NCBI RefSeq assembly: GCF_000473065.1
Contig: NZ_AXAZ01000031.1
Location: forward strand, 1 to 64,000
Direction of reading: 5' to 3'
Source: Bradyrhizobium sp. WSM1743
GTDB lineage: Bacteria > Pseudomonadota > Alphaproteobacteria > Rhizobiales > Xanthobacteraceae
DNA length: 64,000 nt
In this document: positions 55,861-63,690 of the stretch, piece by piece
Numbering within the stretch: the first letter of the stretch is position 1
How the letters are laid out: each line of letters starts with the position of its first letter
Program-made: the position numbers and the translations under genes
Notes under the pieces: model-generated
Told to the model about the DNA's origin: nothing
Databases searched by the model: none
Seen by the model: only the letters and a program-made list of their open reading frames with translations

Positions 55861-56169
55861 CTACTCGTCCTCGTCTTTGATATGGCGCTGGCCGTGCTTG
55901 CCTGGATCGCCGTCGATCTCGTCCTGCACTGAAAGCTCCCCTCTGTGCACGTAGAACGTCGCCGCCAGATAGGCGACCTGGCCGGCAATCAGGCAGCCGA
56001 CGACGATTGGAACGCCGGTCCAAAAGCCAAAGCCTGAGGTCTGAAGGACCGTTGCGGCAAGGATCGCGGTCGCCGGCGAGACCAGCAACAGAGTCCAGAC
56101 TCGGAAGAATAGCCCCGTCGCCAAGCCAGTGATTGCGCTCGCGAGCAGGAGGAGGAGTACAGTCGTCAC
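55861..56169 (-). CDS. Small membrane protein, unknown function
   Basis: 102 residues with about three TM segments ('LLLLLASAITGLATGLFFRVWTLLLVSPATAILAATVLQTSGFGFWTGVPIVVGCLIAGQVAYLAATFYVHR') and a hydrophilic acidic tail 'GELSVQDEIDGDPGKHGQRHIKDEDE'. Similar short membrane proteins are common in Bradyrhizobium. The start is GTG 56169 with GGAAAG 7 bases upstream. Function unknown. Confidence 0.65.
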   Translation of the reverse strand: MTTVLLLLLASAITGLATGLFFRVWTLLLVSPATAILAATVLQTSGFGFWTGVPIVVGCLIAGQVAYLAATFYVHRGELSVQDEIDGDPGKHGQRHIKDEDE

Positions 56170-56343
56170 AATAGGCTTTCCGGTCCGGCGGTCTGCGTCG
56201 TGTCCTGCGCTGAAGCTGAGCCAAGTGGATTGCTCTCACAAGGATGGTGATGTCCGCGGAGCGCACAACGCAGAGTTATTGTTAACCCCGACAATGCTCG
56301 TAAAATTGACGTCAGTGCGTCTCGAATCTTCTGATTTTGCGAA

Positions 56344-56725
56344 TTATGCAGCAAGGGGCGGGATCATCGGGCCGGCTCTTCGTCGCCCCGCCTGTCGTGC
56401 CCCGCGAACGGCGGACCAAAGCTCTTGCGCGCCTCTTAAGGTGAGGAAATTCAGCTTGTGGTGCTCGGAACTGTCGCGGGCCGGCACTAGCGCCCCGGCT
56501 GAGGCCTGATCGGCGATCATCTGGACAATCACCGGGCCTTCGGTCACGATCTCATCGCTGTCGAGGCCCAGCGCAGGGACCTGGCCCCCAGGGGTTCAGC
56601 TTCAGATAATCCTCACCATTTTCGAGCCTCTTGGCGCCGATTCGACCTCGACCGACCAGCTCATCAGGCAGGCCGGCTTCCAGGAGCGCGATGTGGGGCA
56701 GCGGGCAGGCACCGGGCGAAATCGT
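56344..56725 (-). pseudogene. Glutathione S-transferase, frameshifted and truncated
   Basis: Reading from 56725 down, one frame gives 'ISPGACPLPHIALLEAGLPDELV...AKRLENGEDYLKLNP', the classical GST N terminus. An inserted C around 56590 moves the reading to another frame that continues 'GQVPALGLDSDEIVTEGPVIVQMIADQ...', the rest of the thioredoxin fold. After about residue 90 the alpha-helical domain is missing, ending 'HHKLNFLTLRGAQELW...' and a stop. Two lesions, then: a +1 frameshift and loss of most of the C-terminal domain. Divergent from marR, which probably once regulated it. Confidence 0.75.
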
Positions 56726-56779
56726 ACGGTCCTGGAATTTCCTCCCCCTGATGCTTGGTTCGGCCGAAAGAACGACTAC

Positions 56780-56819
56780 ATGCACCTGCTTGAAATAGTC
56801 AAGATTGATGCAGGTGCAT
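56780..56819. promoter_or_regulatory. Nested inverted-repeat operator upstream of marR
   Basis: ATGCACCTGC (56780-56789) and GCAGGTGCAT (56810-56819) are perfect 10-bp arms; inside lies CTTGA-AATAG-TCAAG (56789-56803). The right part contains ATGCAGGTGCAT, also found at 21430. This is a likely binding site of the MarR protein encoded 40 bases downstream. Confidence 0.65.
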
Positions 56820-56859
56820 CGAATGGAGTAAGAGACGGGCGACGAGCTTGAGCGGGACC

Positions 56860-57354
56860 ATGAAACGCAAACCATCGACCGAGGCGACAGCCGCCTGGAT
56901 CCGCCTGATGCGGGTGCAGAGCCGCGTGCTCGATTGCGTCGAGCAGGACTTGAAGAAGGCCGGCTTCCCACCGCTGGCCTGGTATGACGCGCTGCTCGAA
57001 TTGTCGCGCGCGCCCTCGGGCGAGCTGCGGCCGGTCGAACTCGAGCGGCAGATGCTGATCCCGCAATATTCCACCTCGCGGCTGATCGACCGCCTGGTCG
57101 ACGAGGGCCTCGCCTCGCGGCGCGAATGCAAGATCGACAAGCGCGGCCAGTTCGTCGAGATCACGGAAGCCGGCCGCGAGCTGCAGAAGCGGATGTGGGG
57201 CGCCTATTCGGCTGCGATCGAGAAATATGTCGGTTCGAAACTGTCGGATGCCGACGCCGTCAAGCTCAGCAGTCTGCTCGACCGCCTAGGCTGCTCGTGC
57301 GGCGAGATGAAACTGCCGCCCGCGGGCGTCAACGAAAGCATGCCGTCGCGATGA
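56860..57354 (+). CDS. MarR-family transcriptional regulator
   Basis: 164 residues. Winged HTH core: 'AWYDALLELSRAPSGELRPVELERQMLIPQYSTSRLIDRLVDEGLASRRECKIDKRGQFVEITEAGRELQKRMW', the canonical MarR recognition helix and beta-wing with DKRG. A C-terminal Cys pair (GCSCGEM) could be redox-active, though this is speculation. ATG 56860 is the start; a TTG four codons upstream is in frame. It probably represses itself and the divergent, now broken, GST gene. Confidence 0.92.
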   Translation: MKRKPSTEATAAWIRLMRVQSRVLDCVEQDLKKAGFPPLAWYDALLELSRAPSGELRPVELERQMLIPQYSTSRLIDRLVDEGLASRRECKIDKRGQFVEITEAGRELQKRMWGAYSAAIEKYVGSKLSDADAVKLSSLLDRLGCSCGEMKLPPAGVNESMPSR

Positions 57355-57454
57355 TCGCGCGGCAAACCCGCTCGTCCGCGCAACCGGTGGGTTCGCGGAC
57401 CATCCCTGTCACCCGCGCGCGTTCGGTCGAACCGCCTTTTGATTAGAGTTTGAT

Positions 57455-58825
57455 ATGGCGCGAGACCAGATCGACATGACGCCGCTGCAATCACGTGATG
57501 AGCTCGTCGCGTGGTTCGAGGCCGGCTGCAAGGCCCCGTCTGAATTCCGCCTGGGGACCGAGCACGAGAAGACGCCGTTCACGCTCGAGGGCCACCGTCC
57601 GGTGCCTTACGAGGGGGCGCGCGGCATCGGCGCGCTGCTCGAAGGCATGAAGCTCCTGCTCGGCTGGGAGCCGATCATGGAGAAGGGCAACATCATCGGC
57701 CTCTACGATGTCACCGGTGGCGGCGCGATCTCGCTCGAGCCCGGCGGACAGTTCGAGCTGTCCGGCGCACCGGTCGAGAACGTGCACCAGACCCAGAGCG
57801 AGTTGATGGCGCATCTTGCACAGGTGCGCGAGATCGCAACGCCGCTCGGCATCGGCTTCCTCGGGCTCGGCATGACGCCGTCCTGGTCGCGCGCCGATAT
57901 CCCTGTGATGCCCAAGGGCCGCTACAAGATCATGACCGGTTACATGCCGAAGGTCGGTCAATACGGCCTCGACATGATGTACCGGACCTGCACGGTGCAG
58001 ACCAATCTCGACTTCTCCTCCGAAGCCGATATGGTCAAGAAGCTGCGCGTCTCGCTCGCGCTCCAGCCGGTCGCGACTGCCTTGTTCGCCAATTCGCCGT
58101 TCACCGAGGGCAAGCCGAATGGCTTCCTCTCCTTCCGCTCCGAGATCTGGCGCGACACCGACAACGCGCGCGCGGGCATGATGCCGTGGGCGTTCGAGGA
58201 CGGCATGGGGTTCGAGCGCTATGTCGATTACGCGCTCGACGTGCCCATGTATTTCGTCAAGCGCGGCGAGGAGTATGTCGACGTGTCGGGCTCCTCGTTC
58301 CGCGCGTTCTTTGACGGCCGCAACAACAACCTTCCCGGCGAGCGTCCGACGCTGTCGGACTGGGCCAACCATCTCTCGACGATCTTCCCGGAAGTGCGGC
58401 TGAAGCGCTATCTCGAGATGCGCGGCTCCGACGGCGGCCCGTGGGGCCGTCTGCCGGCGCTGCCGGCATTCTGGGTCGGGCTGCTCTATGACGACGCTTC
58501 GCTCGATGCTGCCTGGGACATGGTGAAGCACTGGAGCGCGCATGAGCGTCAGGCTCTGCGCGACGACGTGCCGCGCTTCGGCTTCAAGGCGCGGATCAAG
58601 GACCGCTATCTGTTCGAGATCGCCAAGGAGTGCCTCGTTCTCGCACATGCCGGCCTGCGCCGGCGCGGCCGAATTGACCAGCTTGGCCGCGACGAGACCC
58701 GGCACCTCGAGCCACTCGATCGCATCATCGATTCCGGTCGGACGCCGGCCGAGGAGATGCTGGAGAAGTTCAACGGTCCCTGGAAAGGCTCGGTGGAACC
58801 GGCATACGCGGAATACGCGTTCTAA
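57455..58825 (+). CDS. gshA: Glutamate-cysteine ligase, plant/alphaproteobacterial type
   Basis: 456 residues; makes gamma-glutamylcysteine in the first step of glutathione synthesis. The plant-like family signatures are 'EFRLGTEHEKTPF', 'GGGAISLEPGGQFELSGAPVENVHQTQSEL', 'GFLGLGMTPSWSRADIPVMPKGRYKIMTGYMPKVG', 'TCTVQTNLDFSSEADMVKKLRVSLALQPVATALFANSPF' and 'HLSTIFPEVRLKRYLEMRGSDGG'. Length is normal. ATG 57455; spacing of 100 bases from marR suggests its own promoter. Confidence 0.95.
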   Translation: MARDQIDMTPLQSRDELVAWFEAGCKAPSEFRLGTEHEKTPFTLEGHRPVPYEGARGIGALLEGMKLLLGWEPIMEKGNIIGLYDVTGGGAISLEPGGQFELSGAPVENVHQTQSELMAHLAQVREIATPLGIGFLGLGMTPSWSRADIPVMPKGRYKIMTGYMPKVGQYGLDMMYRTCTVQTNLDFSSEADMVKKLRVSLALQPVATALFANSPFTEGKPNGFLSFRSEIWRDTDNARAGMMPWAFEDGMGFERYVDYALDVPMYFVKRGEEYVDVSGSSFRAFFDGRNNNLPGERPTLSDWANHLSTIFPEVRLKRYLEMRGSDGGPWGRLPALPAFWVGLLYDDASLDAAWDMVKHWSAHERQALRDDVPRFGFKARIKDRYLFEIAKECLVLAHAGLRRRGRIDQLGRDETRHLEPLDRIIDSGRTPAEEMLEKFNGPWKGSVEPAYAEYAF

Positions 58826-58936
58826 ACCAATGGGCTAACGACCAGGAATTGAGCGTTCATCGCCCATACAGGTTTGCGGCGATCAAATGACCGGCCGAAA
58901 AACCTGAGCGTCGTCAATAACTCGAAAGCTGTTCCG

Positions 58937-59503
58937 ATGGGGAAGGGCCGTCTGTCCGGGGCCATCACGGCCAGCGTCGTGGCATGTGCCACGCTGCTTT
59001 CGCTCGCATTTCCGAGCGTACCGGCGCGTGCCCAGACGGCATTCGATCGGCCCGGCGGCGACTATTTCAGCACGCCGGTCACCTCGGGCGATCCCGAGGA
59101 TTGCGCGCTGCTGTGCGAGCGTGATCGCCGCTGCCGTTCCTGGAGTTTCAACTATCCCGACGTCGAAGGCGGGTCGGCGGTATGCTGGTTGAAGAACACC
59201 GTGCCGGCGCGCGTGCCGGGAAATTGCTGTATCTCCGGGGTCCGTGGTGCCGGCGTGATCGAGCCGCGCGTCGAGGGCGTCGAGACGTCGATCGACCGTC
59301 CGGGCGGGGATTTGCGCAATTTCGAGCTCAAGGTCGGCGAAGGCGAGGAGACCTGCAAGGCCGCCTGCACCGCCGACAACAAATGCCGCGCCTTCACCTA
59401 TGCCCGCCCCGGCTATACCGGGCGTGAGGCGCGCTGTTTCCTGAAGAAGGAGATCAAGCCGCCGCGAAGGAAGGCGGGATTTACGTCGGGCGTGGTGCGG
59501 TGA
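58937..59503 (+). CDS. Secreted protein with two PAN/apple domains
   Basis: 188 residues: signal peptide (ITASVVACATLLSLAFPSVPARAQ), then two Cys-rich repeats of about 70 residues. Each opens 'DRPGGDYFSTPVTSGDPEDCALLCERDRRCRSWSF' or 'DRPGGDLRNFELKVGEGEETCKAACTADNKCRAFTY' and closes with a CWLK/CFLK Cys. This is the PAN_4/apple pattern, a protein- or carbohydrate-binding fold. ATG 58937 behind GTTCCG is the better start for the signal peptide; the frame is open 21 codons further. Partner unknown. Confidence 0.85.
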   Translation: MGKGRLSGAITASVVACATLLSLAFPSVPARAQTAFDRPGGDYFSTPVTSGDPEDCALLCERDRRCRSWSFNYPDVEGGSAVCWLKNTVPARVPGNCCISGVRGAGVIEPRVEGVETSIDRPGGDLRNFELKVGEGEETCKAACTADNKCRAFTYARPGYTGREARCFLKKEIKPPRRKAGFTSGVVR

Positions 59504-59507
59504 TCGT

Positions 59508-59638
59508 TGTCTCGTGGGCAGCGCTCCTTCAGCGCTGCGCTGCAGAGCCGGGGCCCATGTCACTCAGCATCCGTTGCGACCTGGGTCCCGGCTCTGCGCC
59601 GCATCGTTTCACGATGTGACTTCGGGACACGAGAGCAT
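59508..59638. repeat. Palindromic intergenic repeat, GAGCCGGGGCCCA type
   Basis: GTCTCGTGGGCAGCG...GCAGAGCCGGGGCCCATG on the left and TGGGTCCCGGCTCTGCGCC...GGGACACGAGAG on the right: an imperfect 130-base palindrome between convergent genes. Confidence 0.75.
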
Positions 59639-60204
59639 CACTCCGCCGCGATCACGGTGAGCTCCGGCCACAGCGCCTTCCATCGCGCGGCCTTCGCCTC
59701 ATAATTCGCGATGGAAAAATTCTGCGCTCGATTCGGCCGCACGACCAGCCTGGCGACGTCGTCGAAGCCGTGGGGCGCATAGACGTCGAAATCCTCGCTC
59801 GGGCGTCTCACTCCGATTTGCGTGTTCTCCGTGAGGAAGCGGTCGATACCATCAGTCGAGCGCGTCAGCGGCGGATAGGGCAGGCCATGCTTGTCGGGGT
59901 ACCACAGATGTACCCGCGCCTGGTTGCGGATCTCGACCTTGGCGCCGAGATGCGCGAGCCGCGCATGCAGCCTGCGGATCACTCCGTCCTCCGCCTCCCA
60001 TGAGGTATCGGGATCGAAATAGAACACGTCATAGTCGGCGATGCCGTGATCGACCGCGCGGCCGGTGAGCACGTTCCACACCGTCTGCACCAGGCAACCT
60101 GCGACCAGCCACGCATCCGGCAGCGCAAGTCGGTGCAGCTCGTCGAGGATCGCGGCGTTGACCGGATTGCGTAAGGCGAGCGCGAGGAATTCGTCCTTGC
60201 TCAC
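59638..60204 (-). CDS. Nucleotidyltransferase family protein (DUF925-like)
   Basis: 188 residues. 'DAWLVAGCLVQTVWNVLTGRAVDHGIADYDVFYFDPDTSWEAEDGVIRRLHARLAHLGAKVEIRNQARVHLWYPDKHGLPYPPLTRSTDGIDRFL' is the PF06042 pattern of minimal nucleotidyltransferases, with the acidic pair in DYDVFYFD. Activity and target are unknown. I start at GTG 60204 (VSKDEFLAL) which lies 12 bases after the lepB stop; an overlapping start further up is possible. Probably last gene of tldD - lepB - this gene. Confidence 0.8.
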   Translation of the reverse strand: MSKDEFLALALRNPVNAAILDELHRLALPDAWLVAGCLVQTVWNVLTGRAVDHGIADYDVFYFDPDTSWEAEDGVIRRLHARLAHLGAKVEIRNQARVHLWYPDKHGLPYPPLTRSTDGIDRFLTENTQIGVRRPSEDFDVYAPHGFDDVARLVVRPNRAQNFSIANYEAKAARWKALWPELTVIAAE

Positions 60205-60215
60205 CTTGCGGCCCG

Positions 60216-60992
60216 TCAATGCACGGCGGTGAAGAACCGCGCCAGCCTGAACCCGGACAGCCAGGTCCATACCGGCTGGCCGCGCATGCCGAGATCCCAG
60301 GAGCCGAGCACCGCATCCGCACGGCCGATCAGATTGTCGATCGGCAACAGGCCGACGCCGCCGGAGCGCAGCGGCACCCGGCTGTCGGCGGAGTTGTCGC
60401 GGTTGTCGCCGAGCACGAAGAGATGGCCGGCCGGCACCGTGACTTCCGGCGTGTTGTCGAGCGGACCGCTGTCGCGCATCTTGAAGATCAGATGCGAGAC
60501 GCCGTTCGGCAGCGTCTCGACATAGCGATAAGCGGGCTCGCTGCCGCCGTGGTCGTCCTCGGCAGCGCCGACGCCATCGGGCTTCAGCTCGGCGGGGCGG
60601 TCGTTGATAAAGAGCTGGCCCTGGCGCATCTGGATGCGGTCGCCGGGCAGGCCCACGACGCGCTTGACCCAGGCCTGCGAGCGATCGCCGGGCCAGCGGA
60701 ACACGACGACGTCGCCGAGCTTCGGCGTCTCCGCGAAGACGCGGCCGCTCTCGGGCAGGCTGATCTGGATCGGCAGCGACGAGGTGCCGTAGCCATAGGG
60801 GAATTTCGAGGCGAGCAGCGCATCGCCGATCAACAGCGTCGGCTCCATCGAGCCCGACGGCACGTAGAACGGCTCGGCGAGCGCGCCCTTGGCAATGAAG
60901 ACCGCGGCGACGATGCCGGCGAGCTGCACGAGTTGCCCACCCCAGCCGCTGCTTTTGCGCTTCGGGGTGACAGTTGCTTTCTCAACGCTCAT
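60216..60992 (-). CDS. lepB: Signal peptidase I
   Basis: 258 residues with one N-terminal TM segment (GGQLVQLAGIVAAVFIAKGAL). Catalytic Ser in 'FYVPSGSMEPTLLIGD' and general-base Lys in 'AWVKRVVGLPGDRIQ' are present, followed by the box E 'VPAGHLFVLGDNRDNSADSR'. It cleaves signal peptides at the outer face of the inner membrane. ATG 60992 overlaps the tldD stop (ATGA). The C-terminal 40 residues are short of conserved motifs but intact. Confidence 0.96.
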   Translation of the reverse strand: MSVEKATVTPKRKSSGWGGQLVQLAGIVAAVFIAKGALAEPFYVPSGSMEPTLLIGDALLASKFPYGYGTSSLPIQISLPESGRVFAETPKLGDVVVFRWPGDRSQAWVKRVVGLPGDRIQMRQGQLFINDRPAELKPDGVGAAEDDHGGSEPAYRYVETLPNGVSHLIFKMRDSGPLDNTPEVTVPAGHLFVLGDNRDNSADSRVPLRSGGVGLLPIDNLIGRADAVLGSWDLGMRGQPVWTWLSGFRLARFFTAVH

Positions 60993-62416
60993 GCGCCCGT
61001 TCCACCCACCGTGATACGCTCCATCAGCAGCGATGGCTGGCCGACGCCGACAGGCACGCCCTGACCGTTCTTGCCGCAGGTGCCGATGCCGGTGTCGAGC
61101 GCAAGATCGTTGCCGACCATGCGGATGCGATGCAGGTCGGTCGGCCCGTTGCCGATCAGCATGGCGCCCTTGAGCGGCGCCCCAATCTTGCCGTTCTCGA
61201 TCTTGTAGGCCTCGGTGCACTGGAACACGTATTTGCCCGAGGTGATGTCGACCTGGCCGCCGCCGAAATTCGCGGCGAAGACGCCGTTCTTCACCGAGGC
61301 GAGGATCTCCGCCGGATCGCGGTCGCCCGCGAGCATGTAGGTGTTGGTCATGCGCGGCATCGGCACATGGGCATAACCCTGGCGACGGCCGTTGCCGGTC
61401 GGCTTCATGTTCATCAGCCGCGCGTTCTGACGATCCTGCATGTAGCCGACGAGGATGCCGTCCTCGATCAGCACGGTGCGATTGGTCGGCGTGCCCTCGT
61501 CGTCGATCGACAGCGAGCCGCGGCGCGAGGCAATGGTGCCGTCGTCGACCACGGTGACGCCCTTAGCCGCGACCTGCTGGCCCATCAGGCCGGCAAACGC
61601 CGACGTCTTCTTGCGGTTGAAATCGCCTTCGAGACCATGGCCGACTGCTTCATGCAGCATCACGCCGGGCCAGCCGGCGCCCAGCACGACGTCCATCTCG
61701 CCGGCCGGCGCCGGAATCGATTCCAGATTGACCAGCGCCTCGCGCAGCGCGCCGTCGGCGGCCTCGCGCCAGGACCTGGTCTCGATGAACTCGGCATAAC
61801 CGGCGCGGCCGCCATAGCCCTTGCTGCCGCTCTCCTGGCGGTCGCCCTGGCCGGCGACGACCGAAATGTTGACGCGCACCAGCGGACGGATGTCGCGATA
61901 GCTCTCGCCGTCGGGCCGCAGGATTTCGACGACCTGCCAGGTCGCACCCAGGCTGACGCTGACCTGCCGCACCCGCGGATCCTTGTCGCGCAGGTAAGCG
62001 TCGATCTCGGCGAGCAGTTTTACTTTGGTCTCGAAGCCCGGCGCATCGAGCGGATTGTCGTCGCCATAGAGGCGGACATTGGTATGCGGGGGCGGCGCCG
62101 AGAAGCTGCCGGAGTAGCCGCCGCGCACGGCGGCGACTGCGTCGGCGGCGCGAATCAGCGCCGGCAGCGACACGTCGGAGGAATGCGCATAGCCGACCGC
62201 GTCGTCCTTGACGGCGCGTAGGCCAAAACCCTGCGAGGTGTCGTAGGTCGCCTGCTTCAGCCGCCCATTGTCGAACATCAGCGCTTCGGTCTGGCTGTAT
62301 TCCAGGAACAGTTCGCCGTCGTCAGCGCCCGAAAGCCCGCGCGCGATCTCATGGCGAACCTGGTCGCGGTCGAGATTGGCACGGTCGAGCAGGGAGGTTG
62401 CAGCAGGGTTGGTCAT
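60989..62416 (-). CDS. tldD: Metalloprotease TldD
   Basis: 475 residues. 'VMLHEAVGHGLEGDFNRKKTSAFAG' contains the HExxxH metal motif of the TldD/PmbA family; 'GRRQGYAHVPMPRMTNTYMLAGD' and 'NFGGGQVDITSGKYVFQCTEAYKIENGKIGAPLKGAMLIGNG' are the other conserved blocks. With TldE it degrades unfolded peptides and matures microcins or related peptides; pmbA/tldE is not in this window. I start at ATG 62416 (MTNPAAT), with GGACGG upstream; ATG 62428 is also in frame. It overlaps lepB. Confidence 0.95.
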   Translation of the reverse strand: MTNPAATSLLDRANLDRDQVRHEIARGLSGADDGELFLEYSQTEALMFDNGRLKQATYDTSQGFGLRAVKDDAVGYAHSSDVSLPALIRAADAVAAVRGGYSGSFSAPPPHTNVRLYGDDNPLDAPGFETKVKLLAEIDAYLRDKDPRVRQVSVSLGATWQVVEILRPDGESYRDIRPLVRVNISVVAGQGDRQESGSKGYGGRAGYAEFIETRSWREAADGALREALVNLESIPAPAGEMDVVLGAGWPGVMLHEAVGHGLEGDFNRKKTSAFAGLMGQQVAAKGVTVVDDGTIASRRGSLSIDDEGTPTNRTVLIEDGILVGYMQDRQNARLMNMKPTGNGRRQGYAHVPMPRMTNTYMLAGDRDPAEILASVKNGVFAANFGGGQVDITSGKYVFQCTEAYKIENGKIGAPLKGAMLIGNGPTDLHRIRMVGNDLALDTGIGTCGKNGQGVPVGVGQPSLLMERITVGGTGA

Positions 62417-62555
62417 GCGTCCGTCCATTATCGGAAGATGTGGGGCAAGATAATGGTTTCGGACCGGTTCCGCGAGGGCTGGAGCGTCACATTACGGAAA
62501 CGATAGGTGCGGCAGGGACATTTCGTTGAAACGCAGTCGCAAGGATCAATCCATC

Positions 62556-62690
62556 ACCGTCACCCTGAGGCGGCCGCTTCTTCAGCGGCGCTCGAAGGGC
62601 GACGGCCCGGCTGCACCTCGGCCGTTCATCCTTCGAGGATCGCACGGCAGCGCGATCGCGCTGCCGAACTCCAGGATGACGGGATTGAGA
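62556..62690. repeat. Palindromic intergenic repeat, CACCCTGAGG / CATCCTTCGAGG type
   Basis: CACCCTGAGGCGGCCGC...TTCAGCGGCGCTCGAAGGGC and CATCCTTCGAGGATCGCAC...GGCAGCGCGATCGCGCTGCC... form a two-part inverted structure between convergent tldD and the IalB-like gene promoter side. Confidence 0.6.
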
Positions 62691-62709
62691 ACGTGCGACC
62701 GGGTATTGC

Positions 62710-63243
62710 CTACGGCAGCTTGTCATATCCCTCACCCAGCCCGTTCAGGCTGAGCGGGAAGCCGATGCCTTCCTCCGGCGTCTCGAAGATGATGAAGGTC
62801 GCGGTCTTGGCGCTGCGGAGCTGGCCGAGCAGCTTGTCTTCCAGGACGACCTCGGCGACGCAGCCGTTGGGCAGGCAGCGGACGAAGCCGGCGCGGCCGA
62901 CGTCCTGGTTGTCGAGCTTGAGCCCGAGGCCGGAGGGCAACAGCACCCCGAGCGGGGCAACCACGCGCATCAGGCGGCTCTTCTGGTCGGCGGTCTTGAG
63001 CACGATCACGGTCAGGCCGGCATTGGAGCGGTCTTCCGCCACCACGCTCTGGATCAGGGCGCATTGCTCGGTCTGGGCGCCCGGCGGGGTGTCGCAGCGG
63101 ATCTGCCAGTCGCCATGGACGGAGCGTACCGCGCCCTGCGCATGAGCAAGACCCGGAAGCGCCAGGAGGACGATCGCAGCCACGAGGGCGGCCAGCGCCG
63201 GGAGGCCGTTCGCCGGCCTTGCCATCGATCTCGAAAGCCCCAT
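62710..63243 (-). CDS. Invasion-associated locus B (IalB) family protein
   Basis: 177 residues: signal peptide (LAALVAAIVLLALPGLAHAQ), then 'VHGDWQIRCDTPPGAQTEQCALIQSVVAEDRSNAGLTVIVLKTADQKSRLMRVVAPLGVLLPSGLGLKLDNQDVGRAGFVRCLPNGCVAEVVLEDKLLGQLRSAKTATFIIFETPEEGIGFPLSLNGL', the IalB domain with its two Cys pairs. Members are periplasmic or surface proteins of alphaproteobacteria; the function in rhizobia is unclear. Start at ATG 63243, with GAGGGACC upstream. Divergent from coxB. Confidence 0.92.
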   Translation of the reverse strand: MGLSRSMARPANGLPALAALVAAIVLLALPGLAHAQGAVRSVHGDWQIRCDTPPGAQTEQCALIQSVVAEDRSNAGLTVIVLKTADQKSRLMRVVAPLGVLLPSGLGLKLDNQDVGRAGFVRCLPNGCVAEVVLEDKLLGQLRSAKTATFIIFETPEEGIGFPLSLNGLGEGYDKLP

Positions 63244-63690
63244 CGGGTCGGTCCCTCTGCTCGCCTGGGTCACTCGCACCCTGGCGGACTGATACGGGAA
63301 TGACGGCGTCTTGAAGGCGATTCCCAAGCAAATTCCACGCCGCCCACGCCGCCATCGCCCGCTCGAATCAGGCCCCTGCGCGGCTGCCTGTCAGTGCCTA
63401 ACGCGGGCAATTCCGCTGTCAAGCCGCCGCATCCCGGGAAGCGGTATTTTTGTCTGATGTTACTGGGAAATATCTTGCCGGCGATGGCTGGCAGACCAGG
63501 CTCAAGACTGCATTGCGATAGATCAAGAATTATGGTTTGAGAGGCTTGATTTCGCGTTCTAGCGATCTGGCCCCAATTCCTCTTAGAGGTATTCTTGCGT
63601 GGCGGTTTGTCGGACTGGCGGATCGAATAAGCGTTTCCCGGAAGCAGGGGAACGCACTTGGGGTGATTTCGTAAGGGGAGCGCGAACGGC
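63244..63690. other. Intergenic region upstream of coxB
   Basis: About 450 bases carrying the coxB promoter. A FixK2-like box TTGC-GATAGA-TCAA lies at 63513-63526 (listed separately). No gene seen; an apparent long minus-strand frame here is the shadow of coxB. Confidence 0.5.
63513..63526. promoter_or_regulatory. FixK2/FNR-like box upstream of coxB
   Basis: TTGC-N6-TCAA agrees with the FixK2 box pattern TTG(A/C)-N6-(T/G)CAA of Bradyrhizobium. It is 165 bases before the coxB start; no clear -10 is visible at the expected distance. Confidence 0.35.

Noticed and set aside
55723..55932. Plus-strand 69-codon frame with hydrophobic end
   Set aside because: It overlaps the 3' end of a better supported minus-strand membrane protein and has no good ribosome-binding site. 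It might be real, but I could not support it.
63649..63673. GGAAC-N16-CGTA near coxB, resembling an EcfG promoter
   Set aside because: The -10 has a mismatch (CGTA) and the site ends only 17 bases before the ATG, overlapping the ribosome-binding region. A chance match is more likely.
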